64,000 nt of DNA from Chimonanthus salicifolius (Eukaryota; Streptophyta; Magnoliopsida; Laurales; Calycanthaceae). The notes under the pieces are model-generated. The model saw only the letters and a program-made list of their open reading frames with translations. It had not been told where the DNA came from and ran no database searches. Within the stretch, counting starts at the first letter, position 1. The number at the start of each line of letters is the position of its first letter. The stretch covers positions 18,130,223-18,194,222 of the forward strand of contig CM023539.1 in NCBI GenBank assembly GCA_013350335.1, read 5' to 3'. Positions 38,313 to 49,828 of this stretch are shown piece after piece. A program made the translations under genes and the position numbers.

Positions 38313-38513
38313 CCACCAAATATTTATATGGATTTGAGGTTCTTGGACATTAAATCATGAGGACCGATTTATTAAATTTAAAGGCCATGGGTTATATTTT
38401 GATGGAAGATTAATGGTGAATTTTAAACAAAAGTTATGGGAAATACGAATGATAAAAACCATGGAGAATTATATTGTTTTAAAAGAGTTTAAAATGGAAG
38501 TTAGGAGGATCAT

Positions 38514-38542
38514 GGGTTCAGCCATGATGTATGGTCGAACCC
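38514..38542. repeat. Family-H hairpin, copy 3
   Basis: Arms have one G-to-A and one C-to-T change at non-paired positions; loop tgatgta. Confidence 0.8.
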
Positions 38543-38662
38543 CATGAGGTTCTTTAAGGATATAATTTATTAAGGATTCTTATTAGATATTGGTTGATTG
38601 ATTAAATAAAAAGATATGGGTTCTTGTTTAAATGAATGATAATGAATTGTTTCTATGGGTGA

Positions 38663-38689
38663 GGTTCGGCCATGGTCCATGGCCGAACC
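38663..38689. repeat. Family-H hairpin, copy 4
   Basis: Perfect 10-bp arms, loop tggtcca. Confidence 0.9.
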
Positions 38690-39034
38690 CCACTAGAGTT
38701 TAATTATGGAAACTATTTCAATTATGGAAAGATGAGATTAATTATAGAGAGCTTCCAATTATGGAAAGAGTTGCTAAAATTAGAAAGCATCCAAGTATGG
38801 AAAATGATTGCTAAATTTGGAAAGCACTCCAATTTATGGAAGGAGGTTGCTTATTAAGTTTTTAAGTTTGTAAACTTTCTAAATATAGAAAGAAGAGTTT
38901 AAAGGGGGAAAGTTTCTATTCTTGGAAGTGGATATTGGAATAAGAATGTACCTATTTATAGACCATGGAAGATGATTATGGAAACCTTCCAAATATGGAA
39001 GGGTGGATATTAATTATGGAAACTTAAGCATCAT

Positions 39035-39062
39035 GGGTTCAGCCATGTGGATGGCCGAACCC
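39035..39062. repeat. Family-H hairpin, copy 5
   Basis: One arm change (G to A), loop shortened to 6 nt (tgtgga). Confidence 0.8.
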
Positions 39063-39183
39063 CATGAATTAAATTTATGGTTTATGTTAATGATTTATGA
39101 TCTTAATGTTGAAAGGGTTGGATTTTTTGTTAAGTAAGCCATGAATGGCAAAGTTGTAATTACATGCCAAAATGGAGAATCAT

Positions 39184-39212
39184 GGGTTCGGCCATGGTGT
39201 ATGGCTGAACCC
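39184..39212. repeat. Family-H hairpin, copy 6
   Basis: One CG-to-TG change in the right arm, loop tggtgta. Confidence 0.85.
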
Positions 39213-39335
39213 CATGAGTTGTGTTTTGATGGACGTGTTTGGTTAAGGAAAATTATAGGGTCTAATTATGGTAGATTTAAATGAAAGAGGGAAACAATGG
39301 CATTTTCGTAAATAGTTGTGAAAGTGGTAAGACAT

Positions 39336-39364
39336 GGGTTCGGCCATGGTGTATGGCCGAACCC
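39336..39364. repeat. Family-H hairpin, copy 7
   Basis: Perfect 11-bp arms, loop tggtgta. Confidence 0.9.
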
Positions 39365-39797
39365 CATGGGGTTTTGTTTATGGACTTGGAATTTTGAAAA
39401 TCGAGTGGGACTTGGTTATGATAAATTGTTATATTATAAGGTAACGGGATCTCGCAAGTGGTGCGCGATCGGTGATCGATTCTTGGACCAAAGACACAAG
39501 GACACGTAACAGTTTTTGGTAGGATTCCACCTCTTTGAAACCATGGGTTTATGTACATTGTCTTTATCTTATTTTGATGATTTTATATTGCAAAGGATAT
39601 GTTTCAAATGGTGATTTTATATGCTATGTTTATTTGATAAAATAGCATGTGTTTTAAATATGAGTTTTTAAATGCTATGATTTTGTATAATTGCATAGCT
39701 TGTGGTATTTGCATCTCATGCATGGCATGGGAGGGATGACAGGTAACCGGGGACCCACATTCCGTCGGGGAGTCCGTAAAACACTCGTGGGGGGATA

Positions 39798-40040
39798 CCT
39801 TGATGATGAGAATTCCATCAAGAGGATACTACGTATAATACCTTGATGATGAGAATCCCATCAAGAGGAATACTATGTATGAAGACCCTGGTGATGAGCA
39901 TTCCACCAGGAGGATTACATTGATGAGGAAAATTCCATCAAGAGGATACTGTGTAACCAGAGCCCACACTCCGTCGGGATGTCCGTAAGGCAACTGTGGG
40001 GCATACTTTGATGAAGAGAATTCTATCAGGTGGATACCAT
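39798..40040. repeat. Tandem hairpin units of the family-H LTR
   Basis: About five units of about 43-48 bp, the last more widely spaced. Stems are cttgatg/catcaag (units near 39799, 39842 and, weaker, 39916) and ctggtg/caccag (unit near 39887). This corresponds to the array at 3583-3940. Confidence 0.75.
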
Positions 40041-40798
40041 GTGTTTCCGATGGGTGGGACTCATTGCATATGATAGCATGGCACGGCATGGCATTGATTC
40101 AGCATGATTATGATTTTATTATCATGCAAGGTTTTGGTTTTATCGGTATGATTGGAACTCTATTATCATGCCCGGTTTTGGATTCAATGTTTTATGAGTA
40201 TATTATGATTTATTAACCCTAATTTTGATATATATATTATATCTGGATTTTTGGTACTAACCCATGTGTTAGCTTTACTTGGAATACCTATTGGGCGCGT
40301 TATTCTAACGCCCTACTTCTACCCTGTAGTGAATGATGCAGGAAATGAGGAAAATGGGGAACGCAAGGAAGCCCAGGCATAGGAACTTGGATGATTTATT
40401 TTTATGTGTTTTGAATAAAGATACTCATGAACTTGTATTTAAAGTATCCAGAATTCAAGATGTAATAACTTAGATATTTTGCTATGGTTGGATGTTATTT
40501 GCATATTGATTAATGTGATTTAATAACTAAGTACTTTGTTATCAAATGGTTTGGATATGAATGTTATCATAATTCTGCAATGATGATTTATTTCGCATGT
40601 TTATCGTATTGCTATGTGTGAACTGTTTTACTTGGACTTGGTCCATACACACATAGGGTTGGCCAATTAAGGGTCAGACTATGGAAGTTCGGACTTAGCT
40701 CGCGTCGTAACGTTCCGCTCTTGCTCATATTCTGATATTTAAAAAAAAAAAAAAACAGACGTTGATTTCGATGCGAGAAGGGCGGGGAGTTACAAATC

Positions 40799-41053
40799 CA
40801 ATGGTGGAAAATCAATGCTCCCAAATACCCTATTCTTGCAATGATGGCCCGTGATATTCTAGCCATTCCGGTGTCTACTGTTGCATCAGAATCTGCTTTT
40901 AGTGTTGGAGGTAGATTTCTTGACCAGTATCGCAACTCTATGTATCCAGAAACTGTTGAAGCGTTGGCGTGTGGCCAAGATTGGTTACGGAATCAAATGC
41001 AAGGTATTTTTAGTGCTTATTTAAATTTGTTGCCTTGCTTTCCATTTATTTGA
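40799..41053 (+). pseudogene. hAT transposase pseudogene, C-terminal dimerisation domain
   Basis: The frame reads WWKINAPKYPILA, then ARDILAIPVSTVASESAFS and ETVEALACGQDWLR, the hallmark hAT C-terminal dimerisation domain. It continues the gene at 35813-37309 across the LTR but in a different frame, and the linker normally present before the WWK motif is missing, so a deletion probably preceded the LTR insertion. A gtattt donor-like site at about 41004 and a tag acceptor-like site at about 41152 could join a short last exon; this is uncertain. Confidence 0.9.
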
Positions 41054-41059
41054 TTGAAG

Positions 41060-42130
41060 TGTGTAAGCATCTATATTTCTTATTCTATGTCTTTTGATTT
41101 TATGGTTTTTTTTTTTAATTTTGGCTTACACGGTCTTTTTTGCTAATGTAGTGTTGTGGATGACATGGATGCCTCAACTTTTGCAATTCAACAATAATAT
41201 TTGTGATGTTTGATTCTGATTTTGTTCAACTCTATTCTATTAACATGATTATCCAATGTTTGAACTCCTCCTTGACATGATTGTTTGCTTATTTTATGGG
41301 ATGCAGGATTTTGACATGGATCCTCTTGGATGGGTTGGTTGAAAAGGTCTTTTGCTTGACAAGGTTTCTTCTTGAGCTAGTTATCATCATATATGTTCTC
41401 TATTTATCTTCCTTTGTTTTTAAACATCAAGCAATCTTGGACAAGGCCCTACACTTTTCACGATATGATTCTCATGTGAAGAAAGTGATACGATTGTTGA
41501 TTTTAGGTTTTTGGTGTTTGGTCTGTTTGTTAACTTTCACTGTAAATACATGTGGGTTTTTTTGTCGGTTGTTTTGCATGTGAATTACAGGTGAAAAGGA
41601 GGATAAATTTGGTTTATGGTGGAGGGAGTGAGATGTATGAAACTTGTAATTTTGGCAAAGGATCTCAAGAAACCTAAAAGAAATGAAAGAGGATACAACA
41701 AAGAGCTCCAATTCAAAAATCATTTTAGTTGAGTTTAATTTTAGTGGATTGTAACATTATTATTATTATCATCATGTATATGTCTCTCTTATGAAGACCT
41801 CATTCGAAGGAAATGATGCAAACTAAAGTTTTCTTTTTCGAATTTTAATACTCTAAGACTTAATTTGAATTTTTTCAAAAAAAAAAAATCATCAATTGAA
41901 AAGTTCAAATATATCTTATTTTTTCTTTAAAATTATTTTAAGGAGGTATTTAATGTGCCTTAAATCCAATATTTTGTTTAAAAACTTGAAAAACTTGCCT
42001 GATTTAGTTAGAATAATTTTACTTGATAAAAATTTAAGTTGAACAATTTAAAAGCTTTTTTTTTTTACTAGAACCATATAATCCAGTCTTAATTTCAAAT
42101 TCTAATTCAGATTATTAGAGTAATGGGTTG
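41060..42130 (+). other. 3' noncoding part of the hAT element
   Basis: AT-rich DNA between the transposase end and the GC-rich right subterminal region. A possible last exon begins near 41153 (a short acidic stretch VVDDMD). Nothing else recognised. Confidence 0.45.
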
Positions 42131-42632
42131 AAAACATGCAAACGGGCCTTTATCGGGCCGCGGATTGTCTGCCAAGCTTATCGGGCCAGGCCGGGTTCAA
42201 GGTTAATCAGATTTCATGTTGTCGGACCGGGCCACGGACTGTCCTGATTATTCAACCAGGGCCGGGCCGGGCCTAGGTCCGTTTACTAACATAACTTGGG
42301 CACACATTGGGTGGATATTTGAGAAGCACGCATCTTCGAGAAAAAGCTATAAGGCAAGTGCTTTTTGGTTTTACTTTTATTTTAAAACCTTTGTCATGTG
42401 AAAGTGGATTAAGAAGGCTAGGCTCCGAAATCACTATATAAAAATCTAGAGCGTAGTCTCTAGCACACGTGGTGGGTGGAATTCCCAGCCAATTCAACTA
42501 GATAGAATTCCTATTTTACATGTGGTGGGTGAAATTCCCAGCCGATTGAGTGAGGTGGAATTCCTATTCTAATTGTGAGGGTGTATGTCCCACTTAGTGA
42601 ATTTGGGGATAGCTTAAGATTGAGCTAGTCCT

Positions 42633-42795
42633 CAGGGCCGGCCCTGAGATCCTCTAAAATCTCAGGGCCCTAGGCCAAGTGAGATTTCAGTGGCCCTTTG
42701 CGACTGATATATTAAAGAGTTTAAGTGTGTTGGGGCCCTTTCTGTAGGGGGCCCTAGGCGGTGGCCTACGCCGCCTATGCTTAGGGCCAGCATTG
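42633..42795. mobile_element. 163-bp hAT-type MITE
   Basis: Perfect 8-bp TSD ctagtcct (42625-42632 and 42796-42803). Imperfect terminal inverted repeats: cagggccggccctgag at the left and, inverted, caatgctggccctaag at the right. No coding capacity. The matching LTR of copy 1 lacks it, confirming a clean insertion into the copia LTR. Confidence 0.88.
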
Positions 42796-43094
42796 CTAGT
42801 CCTAACAGTGGATGTATGTTGGCTAATTGAGCCACTATATATCTTGTGTCCTTGTGCTTGTGGTATTAGAGATAATTTCTTGTGTTAGCTAACCGAGCCA
42901 CTGTATGTCCCACTTAGTGAATTTGCTTAATCACAGTTGCTAGCACACACACTTGATTGTTATATCCGCTGCACTTAATTAATCAATCAAATAATTTTTA
43001 AAAGGACCAACGATTTTAGATTGACCTATTCTCCCCCCTCCCCCCTTCCTAGGGTCAATCATGTTCTAGTACCAAAGGGAGAACTTTCACAAAA

Positions 43095-43829
43095 GAATCT
43101 GAAAACCCTAATCAATTTCTCTTTCTTTTCTCCCCCTATCTTATTCCCTCTTTTTTCTCTTTTTTCTATTTCTTTTCCCCTCTAGTGCAGGTTGTACGAA
43201 TCCAAAGAACCCTCTCCACTTCAAGCAGACTGTGCACCCTATCAAGGAGTCTTATTTTCGTTGCCCGACGTGCACAACACCCTTCACCTACTGGTCTTCT
43301 TGTTGTTGCCCTACGATCGTCGCTCAACCGTCACTGTTGGAGTTCGTTTGGACTTACATTGCTGCCCCAGTCCCGTGTTGCTGTTCAAAACTACAAGTTG
43401 CTGCCCAGATTGGGTTGTGACTCATGTTGTTCCTCATCAACATCCTCACAGTCCCTATTGAAGGCCGAGTCCCTTGCCATTACATCTAAACAAAACCACC
43501 ATCATTGTTTTTTGCTCCTTTCATTTTTTTTCTTATTAAACCCAATTCACTACTGTTTACCCAAGTTTCTCTCACCATAGCCTTACCCGCGTACCCGTCG
43601 GAGAGGCCCGCTCGAGGATATCCACACAACTCAACTCAGCTGAATTGTTTGATCTTGCTACACAGTGTGTCTTAACAGAATCATTGCCACAATGATGAAA
43701 TCCAACAAATAGAGGCCACAAACTAGAACACAACGGACAAACATGGTAGCACTGACAATAAGAAGAGAAAATCGACATCAAAAGATGGTGGTAGTGACAA
43801 TGGTGACTATAACAAATATCCAAACTAAC
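43095..43829. other. Unassigned interval between copia solo LTR and gypsy element
   Basis: A pyrimidine-rich stretch (43110-43190) ends in gtgcag, an acceptor-like site. Open frames of up to 131 codons follow but overlap on several frames and show no domain I recognise. Confidence 0.35.
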
Positions 43830-43834
43830 TAGTA

Positions 43835-46642
43835 TGTCACGCCCCGACCCAAAGGTTGGGCCCAGAACGCGACTGATTATTTTTTTGAAACTAAACTAAC
43901 TGAATCATTCTAACTGGGCCGAATCAATGGTTGGGCCCAAAAGTCACACATGTAGACTCAAACATATACCATAAGTCTACCCAACACTTAGACATAAAAA
44001 AAAATAACACATAATAAGATCACATAATTCCAACCATTGAATTATCATTCAAAATCACATCAGAGTAACTACAGAAGCATAGTAGCTTAATACATAACAT
44101 TGATACAAATTAAGTACCACACTTGGTACTTTACAAAAGCAAGAGGGTCCAAGAACCAGAAAAAAAAGATCAGGGTATTCCCCTCAGTGGGAATCTCAAA
44201 ACTCTACCGCAACTTGTCCACTCTAAACTTGAAATAGAGGGTTATCCTCCTCGGATTCATCTCCTGAAAGGTGAGTGGGGTGAGCTAACTAGTCCAGTGA
44301 AGGAAATATAACAGTACAGTTAAGTAAACAACAGGTTAGCACAATAATCAACAGTTGCAATAATATCTCATGCTTGATAACAAATAAGCATAATATCATC
44401 ATCAGTCCCATAATTCATCAATTCTTTTCCATTACTGTTGTCATCCAACGTCACACCTACCGACTACACTGAGACCATTGTATTAAGTCCCGACACGGTC
44501 AAAATACATCCTTGCAAGTACATCTTCGGCCCTCCCATAACCGATACTGACACCCTCAAGTCAGCAACTGTCGACACCCATGGTCCAGTAGACATAAACC
44601 ATCTCACAGACATGGCCGATATTGGTTCAATAGTCAAGGGCACGTGGATGCAGTCTTACACATTCCATATGATCAACATCATAGCATTCGTAAGCATCAT
44701 AAGCACTCTTACCATAGTGCATCATGTCCAGGCACATGAGTGGGTTCATCAAATCTGAAACCACTCATTGCTCAAGACTCATCTCATAATAAAAACCTGT
44801 TTACATTTTCTGCAAAGTTAAGTTCCTTCACCGTATATGTGTGGCTTCGCGGTTTCTGTTCAAATAACAAACATGTGCACAATCAATCCTAAGCCACATA
44901 CATAGCGTCAAATACATACACACAAGTAGTATTTTGAAATCATCCTTATTTTCTTTTTTTCCCCCAAAAATATCCAAGGTACATGGAATTGAGTCTCCTA
45001 CTTGGTTTCTATTCTTTTTAAATTACAATAATCCACAATATATAGAAATAAAAAGGTGCTCAGTCCAAACTCATATTGTCTTCTGGGCATTGACCAGATT
45101 TGACTTATTGAATTAGGTCTAGATACTCAGGTCACTTCTCGGTTGTCTTCTGGATAGGACCAGATCTGACATGTTGAGTAAGGCCTCGAAGTCACTCAGT
45201 GCCCAACAAATATAATGTCGGCCTGGAAGTAAATACAATAGTATTTATACTATAGTAATAAGAGAAGAGGGTCAATACATTTTTTAATTTATCAATGGGT
45301 ACTAACATCACAATCATCAACATAATCCAACAATAATATTTTTTTTTTCTGTCTTCCTCCATTGTCTGCAACAGCAGACACTGTAGGAAAATGAATCCGG
45401 AAATAGTGGATTTCCCAGATTTGGTTTCCACATCTAGCCGGTCCGATGGACTCCTCTGGGAATCATCTTTCCATAGGGAGAGGTTTAAAGTTTCAAAACT
45501 CAATAGGCCATTAGATGTTAACACCAAAAGCCCACTGACACTAAGAAAACCAAGTTTTTCCTTAAACTTTAAAACCATTTTGCACACCCAAAACTTAACC
45601 AAAATCAATTTTTCTTGATTCTAAACCACCTAGAATTTGTAAAGGAACACAGTGGTTACCTTCACTGGAGTTCCTAGGCTGAAGATATGAACCTTGAAAA
45701 ATCTTCTTCTTAAACTACGAGTGACAGAAACACAGTAAAACAGAGAAGAAAAGAGGCTAGGAGAGAAAGCTGGGTTTGGTTCCAACTGACTGTGAGACTG
45801 AGAGGGTGAATAAATAGATTTGTTGGGAGTTAAATCTGAAGGGAAAGGCCTCATTTTATAGGAAATCAGCAGTGAAAGCTGGCCGAATGGCCACTGCATT
45901 AGGTTACATGCAGTTGCGGGTGACGCCTGAAACAGTAAGCACTATTTGGTTGCAATTCAGCCCCTCTGAAAAACTAGTTTTGCAAAAAGGCCCCTATTTT
46001 GATAAAAACTGGATTTTCATCTTAAAATCTAATTTTGAAAGCTCAAAAATTTAATCCAACCTCACCGATGACTTAGGTTTTAAAAACTCTAGTCACCATA
46101 AAAATTTTGCGATTTAAAACTCACTAAAAATCATTGATTAAAACAAAAATCATATTTTAACATTATTTACTTAATTAAACAAATGTTTAATAAAACAATT
46201 TAGAGACCTCATTTTGGGCTGTGAAAGAATAACTAGACCATACTTAAAATGGTCTAACATAAAATACTTTTTCAAAATTTATCTCACTTCGAAAATCATT
46301 TAAAATAATTATTTCTCCCTTTTGGGGTTTTGACGGGCGGTTTTAAATACCATTTTCTGAAAATAAAATTATTTTAAAATCAGAAATATAATTCCTTGAT
46401 TAAGGAAAATCATATCATCCAATAATAATCACATAATAACATAATTTATAAAATAATAATAATAATAAGCGGTAACTTACCATTTTGCCCCTCCAGCTAG
46501 ACGAGTTGGATCACTAAGCATTCGAGCTCGGATTGGGCCACACCTGGGCTTTTCACAAAGCCCTAACCAAAATCTTCGAGATTAACCGGTCAAGCAAGAT
46601 TTATTAGGCTAAACTATGCCTAATTTGGGTCAGGGTATTACA
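43835..46642 (-). mobile_element. 3' LTR of a full-length gypsy element
   Basis: 2808 bp, from TGTCACGCCCC to GGGTATTACA on the plus strand (sense minus, start TGTAATACCC). The flank tagta (43830-43834) and tggta (54811-54815) form a 5-bp TSD with one mismatch. It is clearly diverged from the partner LTR at 52018-54810, including a small indel near 43945 and about 30 bp near 45963-45993 that the partner lacks. A 138-codon sense ORF (45192-45608) lies downstream of the TATA motif at 45852-45861. Confidence 0.93.
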
Positions 46643-46654
46643 TCCTACCCCCCT
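46643..46654 (-). other. Polypurine tract of the gypsy element
   Basis: Complement AGGGGGGTAGGA directly beside the 3' LTR. Confidence 0.88.
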
Positions 46655-46676
46655 AAACGAAATTTCATCCCGAAAT

Positions 46677-47201
46677 TTAAAACAAACTTCTACCTTTTTG
46701 ACCAGAGAACAGGCCAGGGTACAGCTTCTGCATCGTCGCTTCTGGTTCCCACGTCTCGTGTTACACATCGTGATGTTGCCACAACACTCGCAATAGAGGA
46801 ATAGACTTCCTCCAGAGCTCTTGAGTCTGGTGCTCTAGTATCTACACTAGCACTTTTTCGAAAGTTAGGTCCTTCGAGACTTCGATTTCTTCAAAACTTA
46901 TCACATGCGACGGATCAAGCTCGTACTTCCTTAACATAGACACGTGAAACGTACTATACACTCTCTCCAAAGTTTGAGGAAGGTCCAAATGATAGGCCAC
47001 TTCCCCTATTCTCTTCAAGATCTCAAAGGGTCCAACATATCTAGGTGATAGTTTTCCCTTGCGCCCAAACCGTTGCAATCCATGACGTGGTGCCAGACGT
47101 AAGAAAACTCTGTCGCCAACTGCGAGCTCTAACGGTCTTCGCCTTTTGTCAGTATAACTCTTTTGTCCGCTCTGGGCTGTCTTGAGACGCTGTCTGATCA
47201 C
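46677..47201 (-). pseudogene. Integrase C-terminus and chromodomain-like tail
   Basis: The frame begins with the integrase C-terminal motif around [12 protein letters not shown] and [13 protein letters not shown], typical of the GPY/F module (GPF here), then FHVSMLRKY. It continues after a stop at about 46839 with RVLWQHHDV and HETWEPE, a chromodomain-like tail, and a second stop between these two. The frame ends at 46677, 22 nt from the PPT, as expected at the end of pol. This points to a chromovirus; Tekay/Del is the best guess from LTR size and tail motifs. Confidence 0.8.
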
Positions 47202-47239
47202 TTCAACTTGTTCTACGTCTCACGCACTAGATCAGGTAC

Positions 47240-48121
47240 TAGCAGTGATTTGTTTCCTATCTCTATCCAACAAAGAGGTGACTTGCAGGGTCTACCATAT
47301 AGAGCCTAGTAGGGTGCCATCTACACACTGGAGTGATAACTGTTGTTGTAGACGAACTCGATCAAAGGCAAGTGATCTTCCCAACCTCCCTGCATATCCA
47401 TAACACAGGCTATTAGTATATCTTCTAATGTTTAAATGGTTTTTTCTGATTGACCATCTGTCTGAGGGTGAAAAGCAGTGCTGAAGCACAGCTTAGTTCC
47501 CAACTCCTCTTGCAATTCTTGCCAAAATCTTGATACAAACCTAGGATCTCTATCAGATACAATGGATACAGGTACTCCATGCAATCTGACTACCTCCTTT
47601 AAATACAATTTACTTAGAGTAGTCAAAGAATCCGTCTTCTTAATCGGCAGAAAGTGAACTGATTTCGTCAATCGATCGACTATTACCCAAATAGCGTCGT
47701 TCTTCTTAGAAAACTTCGAAAATCCAGTTACAAAGTCCATTGTGATATGCTCCCACTTCCATTAAGCCACTTCCAAAGGTTGCATCTTTCTGCCAGGTCG
47801 TTGATGTTCCGCTTTCACTTGTTGGCAAGTTAAGCACTTAGACACAAAATCTGGTACTTCTCGCTTCATACCTTTCCACCAGAACAGTCGCCGCAAGTCA
47901 TGATACATCTTTGTACCACCAGGATGCACTGCAAAGCGAGAACGATGGAAGTGATCAAGCACATTTCTCCTGCACTCGTCCGACTTTGGTACAAAAAGTT
48001 TGTCTTTGAATGTCAGACCGCCGTTCGCTTTGAGCTTCCAATCTTCCAGAGTCGCTCCTCCTGAAAGTTGAGTCGCCAACTCCTTCGCTTTTGGGTCGCT
48101 CTGTTGTCCTTCCATCACCAA
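47240..48121 (-). pseudogene. Gypsy integrase pseudogene
   Basis: The N-terminal H-H-C-C zinc finger is readable (HFHRSRFAVHPGGTKMYH, then CLTCQQVKA). The core follows with MDFVTG (first Asp), SDRDPRF (second Asp) and HPQTDGQSE (Glu), so the D-D-E triad is visible. A TAA stop at about 47759 separates finger and core, another stop follows the third motif near 47432, and the frame toward 47240 is broken ([13 protein letters not shown] block around 47350). Inserts cDNA into the genome in an intact relative; inactive here. Confidence 0.88.
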
Positions 48122-48224
48122 TTTAATTATCTCGGGGTTGCAGAACCAAACTATTGATTCTCGCTGACCCGCTTCCTTCGATCAGCTCCAGATCGTACTC
48201 GGACAGGACTTCCAACATCTTCCA

Positions 48225-48740
48225 CTACAAGGATGCCATCCTCGCTACGTCGCTGTGAGACTTCCGGCTCAAGGCATCGGCCACTACGTTGGCCTTCCCT
48301 GGGTGATAAGAGAGATTAAAGTCGTAATCTCCCAGGTACTCCATCCATCTTCGCTGCCTCATACTCAAGCCTTTCTGAGTGAAGATATACTTAAGACTAT
48401 GGTGATCAGAAAATACATTGAACTTCTCACCATATAAGTAATGTCTCCACAATTTTAACGAGAATACAGTGGCTGCCAACTCCAAATCATGAGTCGGGTA
48501 GTTCTGCTCATGTCCCTTCAATTGCTTGGAACTATATGCTACTACATTCCCTTCTTGCATCAACATACAACCCAAACCAAACTTGGACGCGTCGCAATAC
48601 ACATCGTAACCTCGTCCTTGCTCGGGTATCACCAAAACTGGAGACGTAGTCAACTTCTCCTTTAGCTCCTGGAATGCTCTTTCACAAGCTTTGCTCCAGT
48701 CGAACTTGACGTTCTTCCTCGTCAGCCGAGTCATCGGCAC
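48225..48740 (-). pseudogene. Gypsy RNase H domain
   Basis: Motifs in order: VYCDAS (first catalytic Asp), HDLELAA (Glu), [10 protein letters not shown] (Asp) and [14 protein letters not shown] (C-terminal His/Asp). The domain is open for 171 codons. A stop separates it from the RT connection region (48741-48950), which still reads [10 protein letters not shown] in one frame and AGYYRKFIP after a frame change. Confidence 0.9.
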
Positions 48741-48950
48741 CTCGATCTAAGAGAAGTGTGGGATAAACTTTCTGTAATATCCCGCTAATCCCAGAAAGCT
48801 CGGGATCTTGAACACGTTCTTGGGACTTTCCCAAGTCTTCACTGTTTCCACCTTCGCTGGATCTACGGAAATCCCTCCTGGAGACACCACATGCCCCAGA
48901 AACTGCACTTGAGTCAACCAAAACTCACACTTGCTCTGCTTAGCGAATAG

Positions 48951-49796
48951 CTAATGCTCCCAAAGGGTCTGAAGAACGATCCGCAGATGACGCTTGTGCT
49001 CCTCCTCTGACGACGAAAAGATCAAGATATCGTCTATGAAGACTATCACGAACTCTCGCAAGTACGGTCGAAAAACACGATTCATCAAGTCCATAAACAT
49101 GGCTGGCGCGTTCGTCAAACCGAAAGGTATCACGACAAACTCGTACAAACCATACTGCGTCCGAAAAGCAGTCTTAGGAATGTCTTCCTCTCGAATCCGC
49201 AACTGATGGCAACCCGACCTCAGATCGATTTTCGAAAAACATCTCGATCCTCTCAAGAGATTAAAGAGGTCGTCTATTCTAGGCAACAGATACTTATTCT
49301 TAATAGTTACCTTGTTAAGCCGCCAGTAATCTATACACATCCTCATCGATCCATCCTTCTTTTTTACAAAGAAAGCAGGTATACCCCATGGCGAGTTGCT
49401 CTGACGGATAAAACCAAGTCTAAGAAGCTCATCTACCTACGTAGCTAACTCTCTCTGCTCTGCCGGCGCCATCCTATAAGGTGCCATGGAAATTGGAGAT
49501 GTTCCTGGCTGTAGGTCTATAACAAACTCTATCTCTCGGCGTGGAGGTAGCCCAGCCAACTGGTCAGGAAACACATCCATAAACTCACACACCACCCGAG
49601 GAGCAACAGACCCTACACCACCTATATCTTCCCAACCCATGCTTGCCACCACACTACTAGGATACGCAGTAAGGCTAGAGAAAGTGACTCTCATCTTCTC
49701 ATAGGGTACCAACTTCTCCATGAACCTTTCATTGGTTGAGGAGACCCCACGAATTCTTCTCTGAGAGCAGTCTATCAAGACTTCAAAAACTGACAA
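48951..49796 (-). pseudogene. Gypsy reverse transcriptase pseudogene
   Basis: Upstream linker [21 protein letters not shown] is the usual protease-RT spacer. RT motifs follow: [11 protein letters not shown] (R-LN region), [43 protein letters not shown] and the active-site FIDDILIFS (the DD of the catalytic box). Stops occur at about 49437 and 48951, so the enzyme is broken. Consensus at both stops in relatives is Gln, consistent with CAG-to-TAG decay. Confidence 0.92.
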
Positions 49797-49828
49797 TCAA
49801 TCCATGCCAAGGATGATGTCAAAGTCCG

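Larger units (their letters stand above)
37310..40794 (+). mobile_element. Complete family-H gypsy solo LTR inside the hAT transposase
   Basis: 3485 bp from TGTAACACC to GGGGAGTTACA with a perfect 5-bp TSD aatcc (37305-37309 and 40795-40799). The sense strand is taken as plus from the TGTAACACC start. It is the richest copy of the 29-bp hairpin (seven copies, 38097-39364), and holds a hairpin tandem array at 39798-40040. It includes the aacgccctacttctaccc block near 40309 shared with the copies at 2924 and 58693, and an A15-like run at 40741. It is the youngest layer of the nest. Confidence 0.93.
33906..42293 (+). mobile_element. hAT transposon with captured kinase exon and decayed transposase
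   Basis: Flanked by a perfect 8-bp TSD acttgggc (33898-33905 and 42294-42301), the hAT hallmark. Terminal inverted repeats are imperfect: the left end TAGGCCTGTATTCGGACC and the inverted right end TATGTTAGTAAACGGACC match at 12 of 18 positions. GC-rich subterminal repeats lie inside both ends (for example gataaggactcg twice at 33990-34035, and gggccgg words at 42140-42280). It spans 8388 bp, or about 4.9 kb without the later family-H LTR. It carries a transposase pseudogene and a receptor-like kinase exon. Confidence 0.9.
32790..43089 (+). mobile_element. Ty1/copia solo LTR, copy 2, holding hAT elements
   Basis: It starts TGTTAGTGCTCC and ends gaactttca with a perfect 5-bp TSD caaaa (32785-32789 and 43090-43094). 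The left part (to 33905) and right part (from 42294) together match copy 1 at 6816-8432, including gaagaagcactt, ggcaagtgctt, cctattctccccc and agggtcaat blocks. Removing the hAT element (with one TSD) and the MITE (with one TSD) leaves about 1.73 kb. There is no internal region, so it is a solo LTR. Confidence 0.9.

Noticed and set aside
43185..43580. 131-codon ORF after a pyrimidine tract and acceptor-like site
   Set aside because: Several frames are open together and none has a domain; a host exon cannot be supported.
44438..44758. 106-codon plus ORF also present at 52635-52955
   Set aside because: Antisense to the element and inside the LTR pair; no domain seen and no independent support.
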